A stretch of DNA of 26,285 nt from Saccoglossus kowalevskii. Taxonomy: Eukaryota; Hemichordata; Enteropneusta; Harrimaniidae. The number at the start of each line of letters is the position of its first letter. Position 1 is the stretch's first letter. The position numbers and the translations under genes were made by a program. Under the pieces are notes generated by a model that saw nothing but the letters and a program-made list of their open reading frames with translations, was not told the origin of the DNA and did no database searches. Location: assembly GCF_000003605.2 (NCBI RefSeq), contig NW_003155241.1:183263-209547 (forward strand). The letters run 5' to 3'. Below are positions 1 to 11,000 of this stretch, piece by piece.

Positions 1-660
1 AAATATTGTGCATATAATTACTTATTAGCATAATTAGTAATTTCAGCTTTTCACTGATATCTCAAGTACTAATCATCACATTTCAATGAGACTTGCGACA
101 TTTTTTCTAGGACTATGCAGAGACTGATTAATTTTGGGATAAATAATTGTGCCTATTAATTACATAATTTGCATAATTAGTTAATTTTTTGCTGTTCTAT
201 GGCTGTTGCACTGATGTCTAAAAACCACTCATTGGATTTCAATGAAACTTTTAAAGAGTACCCATCACATTTCAATGAACCTCAGACCATGCACCATATT
301 AGTTTTTGGTAAATATTTATGCTTCTTAATCACCTAATTAACATAATTAATTAATACTGATATCTCAAGTATTGATCATCGCATTTGAATAAAACTTGGT
401 ACATAAATGCTCTAGGACAATAGACAGCCTGATTAATTTTAGGTTAAAATCTGTTCATATTAATTCGCTAATTAGCATAATAATTATTATATAAATATAA
501 TTATTTTTTTGGTTCTCATCACATTTCAATGAAACTTGGTACATTGTGCAGACCTTTAGTTTTACACTTAAATCTGTTCATATTAGTTACCTTATTTGGA
601 TAATTAGTTTTCAGCTATTCCATCAATATCTCAAGTATAAGTAATTTTTAATTAATTTTT
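1..660. repeat. Diverged AT-rich interspersed repeat array
   Basis: Several degenerate copies of a module recur here: a 'gatatctcaagtact' stretch, then a 'catttcaatgaaacttg'-like core, then 'ctgattaatttt', then 'cataattagttaatt'. The core is visible near 79, 236, 266, 380 and 521, with spacing of roughly 115-155 bases for most copies. A related block occurs inside intron 17 of the gene (about 23730-23940), so this is a dispersed family rather than a purely local tandem array. No long open frame is present. The family name is unknown to me. Confidence 0.6.
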
Positions 661-3600
661 AATGTGTCTCCAAAACTCTCAGCACACGGGAGTTCTTTCT
701 AAGCTTTCTTTGATTTCAATATTTTTTTTAGTTTCTAATAGTCAAACCCTTATTCAACCAGATACATGAAAGAAAAGGTTTAATATTGGCTATGTGAGAA
801 GTGCTTCATTTCTGGAATTATTGCTTTATTTATTTTTTTGTTTCCTAACGAATACATCACATTATAGAAAGTGATGGTCACTTATTTTTTGGGGGATGTC
901 TGCATATAATGCATGTGTTAATATCTAAAAACTGGTGAGTATGAGAAATGGTTTACGTGATATTTATTGAATATTAAGCTTTGCTGAAAGAAAGAGAAAA
1001 GTTATTAAAATTGTTACATAATGTGCCCTGTTGCCATGATTTAATGAGAACTGCCTAAATATTTACGGTTGTTCTCAAAGTCTGTACATTGAGTGAAGTT
1101 CTGAGTGTAAGAAATCTCTACTTAGCTAAGGTACCTGTTAAAGAGCCAGATAGACGCACCCAAACTTTATGGTCTTGAGATGCTTTCAGTTTTTACTCAT
1201 TAACCTTTTGAACTTCAGTTACTTTATAGAAAGATACAACAAATTTTGATCAAGATCGGTAACCAATGGGCGGATTTTGTCCAAAATTAATGAAAAAAAA
1301 AAATTGTCAAATGTTGATATGAAAAAAAAAATAATTTCATTTACGAACGTACAATATCACTGAAATTTGTTTTCCACCAATCAATTGTTGATGAACAATC
1401 ACAAACCTGTTCTTTGTTTTTGAGAAGTTTTTATTGGTTGGTAGAAAAACAACGGAGCATTTGCAATTATTTCGTTGATGCCCATGTGACCTGAAGCCCT
1501 TCATGTGATTGGCTGAGCTCACTCATGTTGGACTTAATCCGCTAAAGGTATGTCTTTTCACACTGCTCATGTTGATTGACTGATTAGATTCAACCTCTAT
1601 TGAAATTTAAAAAAAAAACAAGAGCACAGCTTTGTGGTCGTGACAGTAACTGAAAATTAACCCCTACATTTTTATTTTGTATTTTATTCCCATTTCCCAG
1701 TCCATCAAGGTCAAATCAAGTTGGTGGGGTGTCAGAGCTTCGTTTTTTCACTAGGATTTTATGACATTTCATAAAGGGTCGACCATTAGAACTGCAGGGA
1801 ATAGTATGTTTCAGATGCAAAAAGAAATATTCTACAGCATGAATGAAAATAAATTCAATTTATAATACAAGCACATATTGATACCAGGTAAAAGAGCGGA
1901 AAACAAATTTAAAGCATCATCTCTCCTTGAGTCTTCGTGATCAATCTCTCATTTTCCAAGATGCAGAATATTTTGTAAGATTATTTAAGTAATGAGACCT
2001 TTCCACTTGCTCCATGTGAAACAAGATGCAGGTGTTGATTCAGATTTTAGATAACAAATTCTGCTCTAATACCAAATAAAGTTGTACCATAAAATATTGT
2101 ATTTCAAAAATGTGGCCATGTTTTTTTAATGATGAAAACTGCCTAATATATTCCATTTGTCCAAAATAAGAAAAAGTTGTATGCCTGTATATTGACTAGA
2201 TAGTTCTAGCATGCATTAAATACTACTGATATGATCATATTGTATATTTCATTTTTACTGAAATATAACTATTCTTTGGAATAATTTTTCCAATGTGTAA
2301 TTATTGTAATATAATTACAGGGTTTGATACTTATTTTGTATTCAACTGTTCTGCAAACGCATAAGTAACAGCTCCCTCTACAATTAGTTGGGCGCCCTCT
2401 GGTGCAGTAGAGTCAGTTTGCGCTGATCAGGGGTGTATAATTGTATCTATGTCACATTCAACTGATTTTTATTTAATGATGCAAGGACATAAAAAACATG
2501 CGTAAATGACACTAATCATGATGACTTTGGTGCTGAGATCTACTGGGTAGACCATTAGACAAGTGGTGGTTAGTAGATATGGTATGGTATATGATCGTCA
2601 CAATATATTTTAGACGCATTGTATATGTCGCTATGAGTCCCATATTGAACAGGACGCGGCACGACGCCTGTCGGCCTTTAGATCTGCACGAAAAAGAAAA
2701 AAAAAACTTCTGATAGACAAAACAAAAAATAAAATTTACATGAACATTATCCTAAAAAAAAAAAAATAGTTTTTCTATCACTCCCCCTCCCAGAAATTTT
2801 TTCAATCAGGTTGTCATTGTGTTTCTATGGAGCATACTGTTTTTAGGCACTTAGTGTTATAGTTACAGTCTTGATCACATGACCAGGGCACCTTTTATTC
2901 AGCCCAGCATCCCTGTGCAGACACAAGCACTAATGAAAGTTAAATCTAAATTTATAGCATTATATTGGTACTTCAAGGTCAACTTTGCCACTTTTCACAA
3001 AATAAACCTTCATAATTGTTTCCATCTTTTTTTTTATGTTGACCAAGAAAATATGTTCACCTGGTCTCAAATTAACAAAGAAATTGTAGTAAAAATGATT
3101 AAAATGTTGTACTAAATTTTGGCCGGGGAAAATGCCATTTAAAGGTCAACTTGACATTTGATATTTGTCTCTACAGTCACCGGGTGAGTATGTGTACATA
3201 TAAAAACAATATGACTGATCAGAGGCGGTGGCCTGAAATTTTGCACGGGGGGCGAGATCTGCTCACCAACCTTGTGCCGAAGGCATGACCTTACTTGGGG
3301 GTCCGAGGGCATGCTCCCCCTTAAAAATTTGGAAATATAGACCTCTGAAATGCTATTTCCTGCATTTTGAGGGACAGATTTTGCTGACACAAAGTCAGTT
3401 TTTGGAGGGGGGACACCACCCCCTCTGCCCCCCTTGTGCCCTCACCCCTGCTAATAACATTGTGGTATTTATCATTTATGTAAAATAGTAAGAAATCTCT
3501 GACCATTTCTGTTTTGCTAATATTATATTTGATACCAATATTAATTAAGTGCATAGTTTATTAGTTAATGTGTATGTGTAGTTTATCCAGGACAGGAGCA

Positions 3601-4599
3601 AATCAGTTTGACCTTTTACTCGTACATCAAATATCTACATCCAAAAAAAAATATTTGTTTCTGGTCATTGCACACGTCAGTTAAAAATCAATGCTTTACA
3701 ACTTTTTAAGGTCAGAATTTAAGAATAAAAGCAAAAGAAATAATTCAATTTTCATGTGAAATAAAAACTTGTGTTTCCTAATGACAATTTTTAAAATAAA
3801 TTTGTGTGCTGACATGGCATTTGGAAAACAAACCTGAAACTTGTTGTTCATACATGTTCATGGACAAAGAATTAAATGTTCTCACTTTGTATTATATTTA
3901 GAGCCCCTCGCAATGAATATTGTGTTCACTATGAAAAATTAAAAAATAAGTTGGTAGGTTATAAATCCTGAGTTATTGGAGTACTGAAACTAGATTCCAC
4001 TGTAGGCTGCTGTGTTAAATCACCAAATCAAATGTTATCACTCAAAGTCATTTTTTTTCTAATGATTGAATTTCAGGAATCTGTTGTTGGATAAGCTTTC
4101 TCATGAATTGATAAAAGTCCAACAGAGAATTATGAATCACAACTTTTAGGGAGTTCAGATTTCATCTGTCAATATTTAAAAAAATAATTTCACTATAGAA
4201 TTCATAATAAAAGAAAAAAAGTACAATGTTTTTTAAGAATTGAATCACACTTTGTTTTCTTGTTTTGCATGCTGGTTTGGTCTGATACTATTAAAATATG
4301 AAGAAAATAACACTTTATAATTTGTTGCAAACCTACCTACCCCAATGTTAGATTTTCAGGGTCATTGCTTGATCTTTTGGTAGCATTAATTTGTTCGACA
4401 CTACTAAATACACACTATTTGAAACTTGGCAAATATTACATTACTCATTATTGTCATTGTTTATTGGCCTATAATGTATTGTAAATATGCTAAAAAATAA
4501 TGTATCCCCATTGCCTTTTTAATAATTACAACAGTTTACGCTAAAATTACTTTGCAATTGTATTGCTGATTTTATTTTCTGGTAAAAACAATGACTTTA
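661..4599. other. Intergenic AT-rich DNA, no gene recognised
   Basis: I see no convincing exon, RNA gene or long open frame on either strand. The content is AT-rich with several poly-A or poly-T runs (for example near 1294-1330, 2693-2765 and 3640-3660). A short GC-richer patch at about 2375-2440 contains 'gggcgccctctggtgcag', which looks like a fragment of a short interspersed element, but no A or B box could be found. The upstream neighbouring gene, if any, lies outside the window. Confidence 0.5.
3225..3455. repeat. G/C-run repeat-like module
   Basis: This stretch stands out from its AT-rich surroundings by runs such as 'gcacggggggcgag', 'acttgggggtccgagggca', 'gctccccctt', 'ggaggggggacaccaccccc' and 'tctgcccccc'. 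On the minus strand it reads as C-run and 'gggggagcatgccctcgg' blocks. Modules with this 'gcatgcccc...ggaccccc' look are common dispersed repeats in marine invertebrate genomes (my general recollection, not a database match). Overlapping short open frames on both strands are by-products of this composition. Confidence 0.4.
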
Positions 4600-4927
4600 A
4601 AAGCTTCAATAGCTGACGTGTGTGGCGTCTTTATAACTTGGAAGAAAGGGTGAAAAGGTTAAGCGGAACTCGTCAGTTAGAATTGTGGGTAATGCCACGT
4701 ACACATCATCTACGCATGCGCCAAATCGTTGGGATTTCCGGATAATTTGCATACGTTTGTGCATCACATAAATTCATCAGAAGGCTTCCCTTAAAAAAAG
4801 GTGGGAATAATAAAATCCGTCACGGAAACGTATAATTTGCAGATTAATTCTCGGATGCGACAAACGTTTTCGTCTGCACTTCGCTATAAGATAATATTTC
4901 AAGGTCATACGATCGAGCAACCTCAAC
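4600..4927 (+). promoter_or_regulatory. Putative promoter and 5' UTR of the SEC24 gene
   Basis: The sequence becomes richer in CpG here than in the upstream 4 kb. Visible motif-like words are GCATGCGC at 4714-4721 (core of the NRF1 palindrome) and TTCCGG at 4736-4741 (ETS core on the minus strand). The start codon sits in AACATGGCGG, which also matches a YY1-type element placed over initiation codons in many TATA-less promoters. I see no convincing TATA box and cannot place the transcription start. An in-frame TAA at 4892-4894 closes the frame upstream of the chosen ATG. The motif assignments are inference. Confidence 0.45.
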
Positions 4928-5036
4928 ATGGCGGACTCTCACAGTTCGCATCCACCCTATCAAACTGGTTTTGTTCCTCCGACAGCAGGACCCCCTGGCG
5001 GGGGATCTGGCATAAATACCGCGCCTAACCAACCAG
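4928..5036 (+). CDS. SEC24: SEC24 exon 1 (start codon, residues 1-37)
   Basis: The ATG in AACATGGCGG begins [14 protein letters not shown], a Pro/Gly-rich segment continuous in style with exon 2. An in-frame TAA 33 bases upstream supports this start. The donor at 5037 is a perfect GTAAGT. The exon ends in phase 1. Exon 1 lies in the CpG-richer promoter-proximal DNA. Confidence 0.88.
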
Positions 5037-8000
5037 GTAAGTGTCTTAGATACAATATAATCGTTGATGTGTTCTAAAACATGGAAATGTTTGTAAAATC
5101 AAGTCAGATCTTGAAACAGTCTGGCTGAGTCACGCGTTGGATTTCGTCTATAGCGTGTTAGGTCCAGCTGATATGACAATGACAGTATTAGTTTAATAGT
5201 AATCTCTCGTATCTGCCTTTTGGATATCTTTAAAAACACGATATCTATTTCGGGATAGCAAAATATTCTTGAAAATTAATACACATATATTCGCATAGTC
5301 ATACTACGACCAGGTGTGTTATGGCGACGTGTCAGTTAACGTTGCAAAACAAAGCGTGCTGAACTTCAAGACGTGGAAGTAAAGACGTGTACATCTTAGA
5401 CAAGTTGTCTACTTGTACAAGTATTTACATTTCCGTGATCGAAATCTGCTTTTTTTTTTATCATTTGAAAACTGAAAAAATGCCACAGTTACAAATAATG
5501 CATGCATGTAAAAATGATGTTACAACTATTCTTCATGTCTTTCACTTTCTTACAAAAAATAATAATTGTAATTAACTGTATTTTGTGTTTGCATAACAAT
5601 AACAATAAATATTTTAGACTAATAATTATGATAATTATATTGTCCAGTGACACCTACTGATCTTTTGACATTCATGAGGTCAAAGTTTATACATGTATCA
5701 ACCTTTTCCTGTGACGATATTCTGAAATCGTCCTCATTTCAGATCATAACTTTCCTAAACACTGTAAACAAATGCCTGCATTCAATCCTAAAATAGGAAT
5801 ATACATAGTTAAGAGTAGAAGTAAAGTAAATTAGTCATTTGTATTTCACATACTGAAGTTTTTCGTAGGCATCCAGTGTGAAAAGTTTGATGTCTGTCCA
5901 CAGACGAGAATAGAATATAGAACACTTGAATAAATGCATGATGATGAATAATGTGGGTTCCATCCATCTGTCTACACAGTACCAATCAGTGTACATATAA
6001 AACCATTGTGTAATGTATCTTGTGAATCTATTAATGTAACACGCATTACCCTTTACATAGAGACTACATGTACAATGTATGATGCATACATGTACAATGT
6101 AGTCCACTTGAATATTCTAAAGTGTTTGAAAGGAAGTTAAACAAATTTTCATGAATTTTGCGAGGAATTTTGTACCACTAAAAGTTACTCTTGTGTTCTG
6201 AACACTCGGTGGTCGGGGTCAGAGCAGCTTTCACAAAATGTTGTCTTCATGAACGCCATTACATCATGAAAATATAGCTTTTAATTTGCATACTGCAGAT
6301 GTATCTTTATCAAATTCGAAGGTCTTGTGTTGCTAGACCATTATGTGTCATTTCGCCAATCTTGTAAGCTTATGCAGGTCTGTATACTTCTGGTTGCAAT
6401 GTGTGTGAAGTTGCTTGCAGAGATTTCACCAGCTTCAGTTATGTATAATCTGGTATTTTTAGTGCATTTCAAGACGTATCTAAAAGCAGACAACCAAGAA
6501 AAATGTATTAAATTTGTTGAAAAAACTGCAATAAAGTTTTGTCATCTCCCTCTACCTTCCTTCCTATTGTGCATTAATTGAACACTATTAATTGAGTGTA
6601 TTACAATGTGGGATTACCGGATATGTAAATAGTCTGTATATTTTTGCTTGTTTTTCAGGACCACCAGGTTCTACATCACCCAGACAGGCAGGTGGTTACA
6701 ATGTGCCGCCAAATGCAATGTATCAAGGACCCCCATCATCTGCTGGAATGTCTTATTCTGGGCAAGGGCAAGGTCAATATGGTATGATGGGACCACCTCC
6801 ACCTTCTGCAATGCAACATAACCAAGTGAGGTATCAGTCACCAACTAACCAGGGCCCACCTCAAGGATATGAACAGTCAACCCCAACTGGAAACATTGGA
6901 AAATTACCAGGATCAGGTCCTGTACCTGCAATTTCCCAGCCATACAGTTCTGCAGCCCAGCCTAGCCCAAATGCCTCCCAAACACAGATACCCCCAGTGT
7001 CCTACACATCAGCTCCCCCAAGCTCACAAGTTCCGAACTCCCAGAATTTACCTCCTCGACCACCTATTGCTAGGGTTACTGGGCCTGGGGGAGCGCCTCC
7101 ACCTCTACCAGGCCAGCAATACCAACCATACAAACCAGGTATGGCACCACCTCCCACAAATCAACTAATCAGACAGAAACAACCAGCAACAACTTCTGGG
7201 CCCATGTCCGGTAAGTATATACATTGTACATGTATGTGTGCATGTCTCTTTCAATGAAAAAAAAAGTATGAATTGGTGTTATTAATTTAATCATTAAGAG
7301 TGCCCTGGTGTTGAAGGGTGTTGATACAAGGTGAGGATGTTTAAATCGCATATACGTCTGTATGTGAAAGATTTGAAACCCCCTACCTGACAGTAACCAT
7401 GGCAGAATAATTATCTGAATTCCATTTCATTGAATTGTGTCCCTACCCATTATAATTGCATAATAATAATAATATAATTGAATAATTTCAATGGAAGGAT
7501 ATATTAGTGACATCTCATTGAATTGAATAAAGTGTTTTCATCAGTGTGCTCTGTGATAATACTTGTCTCAATCTTGGTTTTGAAGTCCTGTTAGCCACTA
7601 TTTTGTAAACATACAGTTTAAGGTTTTATCTTCATTCAAAACTTTTGAGACGGCATCTTTGAAAACTCCTGTATTTTGAGAGTAGACAACTTGGATTCAA
7701 CAATCAAATCAATGAAGTCATTTTATTTTGAATTTTGAATTGAACCATATCACACATTGTCTGTACCGGTAGTATTTAGTGTTTATGTTGATCTGCATTT
7801 ACATTTTAACTGGACATTTCTTTGACACTTAAAAATAAAAACTTAATAATATCTCAACAATTGAGCGCATTGATGTAAATCACTAACATAATAATACCCA
7901 TGATGTGGCAAAACTCTGCATGCCCCTTGCTATATTTGTTAATGCATGTAACAATGTTCTGTCTGCTTTGTACGTTTCCAGGGTCATCTTCATCGTCCGG

Positions 8001-11000
8001 TTTTGAATTACCACTTCCATTTCAGTGCACACTAACTGCTCCCAGTCCTTCACACAGCAATGTTCCTTCTCCATCTGGATCAGGTACTAAACTTTCCACA
8101 TTTATAGCATGTGTATGTTACAGTAACATAGTTAATATGGTACTTTATTTTGTCTCATACCAAGCCATGTGATGAATTTTCAGCCTTGGCTGCAATCTAA
8201 GCTACAGAGTTCTTGCCATTCATAATTACTTTGCAAGCTATTACTAATATACATATCTTTTACATATAACAACTTAAGTCATTCCATTTATCTCTGGACA
8301 ACCTTGGTTATTTTCACTGCTCTGTGTTTTATTTTCGGGAAAGCATGCTGCAGACTTACCATATGTGCTTTTTTAATTTCATTTACATGTACATCAACAA
8401 TCTGTTTTAAAAAAAAAAGGCATTCATAAAGTAATCAGTATATTTAACATCCAACAAACATTCTTGCTTTTACTATGCTTCTACTGTATTTATCTGAAAG
8501 ATTGCTCACAGCAAAAGATTGCCCATGGGAGATATTTCAGCACCTGGGCAATCTTTTGGTCGGAAAACATAACTACCTAGGTAGTAAAAATAATTTTCAA
8601 GAGCATGTATTAATAGTTTACGAATCATCATCAGCATGTTTAGCAAGAATCTCACTCGCACGACAATGTCTGGCTGATCACAGTCACTATATCACTGTAG
8701 TCCGATCGAGCTTTGTAGAAAGCACACAAGTCTTGCCATAAAATAATGCTTTGACATCCAAGTTACTCCCAAGATGGAAATTCAAAAAACTAGGTACTTT
8801 TGTTTTCCCAAAAACATATATAATTCAAGTTGGTTGTTAAATACAGTCAGAAATTCTAAATTGCGCAACCGAAGCTTTGTTGATCTGGCGAGTTACTCTC
8901 CTGACATCCATATATGATAGCGATGAACTTTTAGCAACATCACACTGAAGTCCTTTAAGCTCACAGACCGATTCTTTCTGATTCTATCCACAGTGACTGA
9001 AGAAATGTTGCGATTCATATGCATTGTTTCAAAGCATCTTTTTTTCTTGCCACACGTCTGTACTTACATTTATATCTTGAGTAAAAAAGCTACAGTTCAC
9101 GTTTTGTTGAAATTGTAATGTTGCTGGTACGCTGTGTCGCGATCTCCGAGAGGGATCATTGGAGATGTCACATACATCGGAATGTCACGTTTTACAACAC
9201 GTTTTTTTAATACAAATTTAAATCTTTCTTGAACACGGTAAACAGAATATGTTTATTATAATTTGTTGCGCGAATTAGAGGAGTCCGTGAAATAAAAGTA
9301 TACAAGTGGATCGAATTACTGTACGAGAAAGCCAATCTGTGTTGATGCCAGGCGTGGACGTGAACACAATTGATTGTACAAAACAATGTTATTGTTGAGT
9401 GATGTTTTGGTACTGGTGATCCCCCAGAACATGACCCATTAGCCAAAATATTGCCCATGGTAATCTTTCAGATAAATACAGTTTTATAGCAAATATGGTA
9501 TCGTTTTTGCTCTGTTAGAAGCTCATCTCCATTAGAAGTCGGTGCATATACCTTAAACCCAAAAGTGCATTTGTTAAACCTGTAATTTATTTAAATTTAT
9601 GCGCTACTATATGTAATATAACATTGTATGCAAATTAACTGTTTTTGCTGTGCGTAGTAAGTGTTTTCTTCATAAATTGATTCTTTTATGTGACATCACT
9701 TTGAAATTGAACAAGGAGGGAGGGCAGAAAAAAAAAACAAGTTCAATTAATTATACAACACAAAATTCGAATAAATATTACAGCAAGTCTCAGAGGTATT
9801 AGGCCAGCCAATTTGCAAACTCGCCAACTAACTGGCTAACTGCTTGGGTTTTGACTGAACTGATGGTTTTTGATTATCGCTGACAAAGACTTGTGGCTAC
9901 GTCCACTGTGGTTGAGTCTTATTGCAGTAGCCTGGCACCTGTCTAAGATTCGAAAGCAATTAGCCAATTCGCTAACAAGTTTGCAAATTGGTTGCCCAAA
10001 TACTTCTGAGACTGCTGTAAAATATACATTACATTAAGGATCAAAAACTAATTTTTTGCAGTTTTATGGTACCAATTAACAGTAGGTTCCAATCAATTAC
10101 TTCAGTTTCGTTTTTTCAACACCTTTCACACGCTGACCTAATGTACAGATGGATATAATTCACTTCAGGAGTGACTTACAACATTACCACACTAATGAGA
10201 AATGCAGCTTGATAGACAAATGTCCAGAAAAAAAATAATCATTTTTTTCTGAAAGATTGTTTTGTCGAACAGAACAGAAAAAATATGTTGTGAAATTTCC
10301 TGTAAAAATGTACTTTGCAGGTTAATGTTCCTGGGTGACCTCGTTCGCATACATATTTTTTTCTTCAAAATTTGAAAACCTAGGATCATTTTTACACACA
10401 ACATAATTAAACGCATTCATTATTCACTGGGTTTTAATTTTGCTATTTTCGCTAATAAGTAAAATCCACTAACGCTAAGTTGAATCTACATGAACATGTA
10501 AAAAAATAATAAAACGCATTGTTTCCCAGACAAATTACTGGAATTTAAACATTATGATCAAAACATCAAAATAGAAAATTAAATGTCAGTGAAAATAAAT
10601 GATTTTACAGTATCATCAATTTTATATAAAAGTAAATATAAAGCAATAGTTTACTGCAGGACATCAATTTGTTTTGTGTTTAGTTCATAATGAGAGTACT
10701 ATTGACTGCTTAAATTTCAAAATTGCTAAATGTGGCAGTAACGAATATTTCACCAGGAGTTTATTTGAATGCCTTCAAATTATTAAATCATATCTTGTGA
10801 CGAAAATATTACATTTCACTGCATATTGTCTCTGATACATATCCTGGGGAATATAAAGTCTTACTAAATTTAATAATTAACCCTCTGGTAAACAAAAATT
10901 CACTTGAAAAATTAGCACTCTGCTGTAAGTATTTGCGAGCAATTAGCAATTTTTTGTGATTTTACATTGAAGTCGTACATGTGTATTGAATGGATGTGCT

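Noticed and set aside
2375-2440. Short GC-richer patch considered as a tRNA-derived SINE
   Set aside because: No A box or B box promoter words and no clear 3' tail could be found.
3139-3554. Overlapping short open frames on both strands near the G/C-run module
   Set aside because: They result from stop-poor G/C runs; no domain or splice structure is visible.
6327-6581. 84-codon open frame in intron 1
   Set aside because: No family similarity, no splice signals, and hydrophobic content typical of random AT-rich translation.
8010-8025. Internal acceptor 'ccacttccatttcag' as the true start of exon 3
   Set aside because: It changes the frame and replaces the Ser/Pro-rich reading with an incompatible phase for exon 4. 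The upstream TTTCCAG keeps phase 1-1.
8860-9030. Minus-strand segment in the 1000-bp element considered as a transposase helix-turn-helix
   Set aside because: Open segments are short and in different frames, and no catalytic motif is visible.
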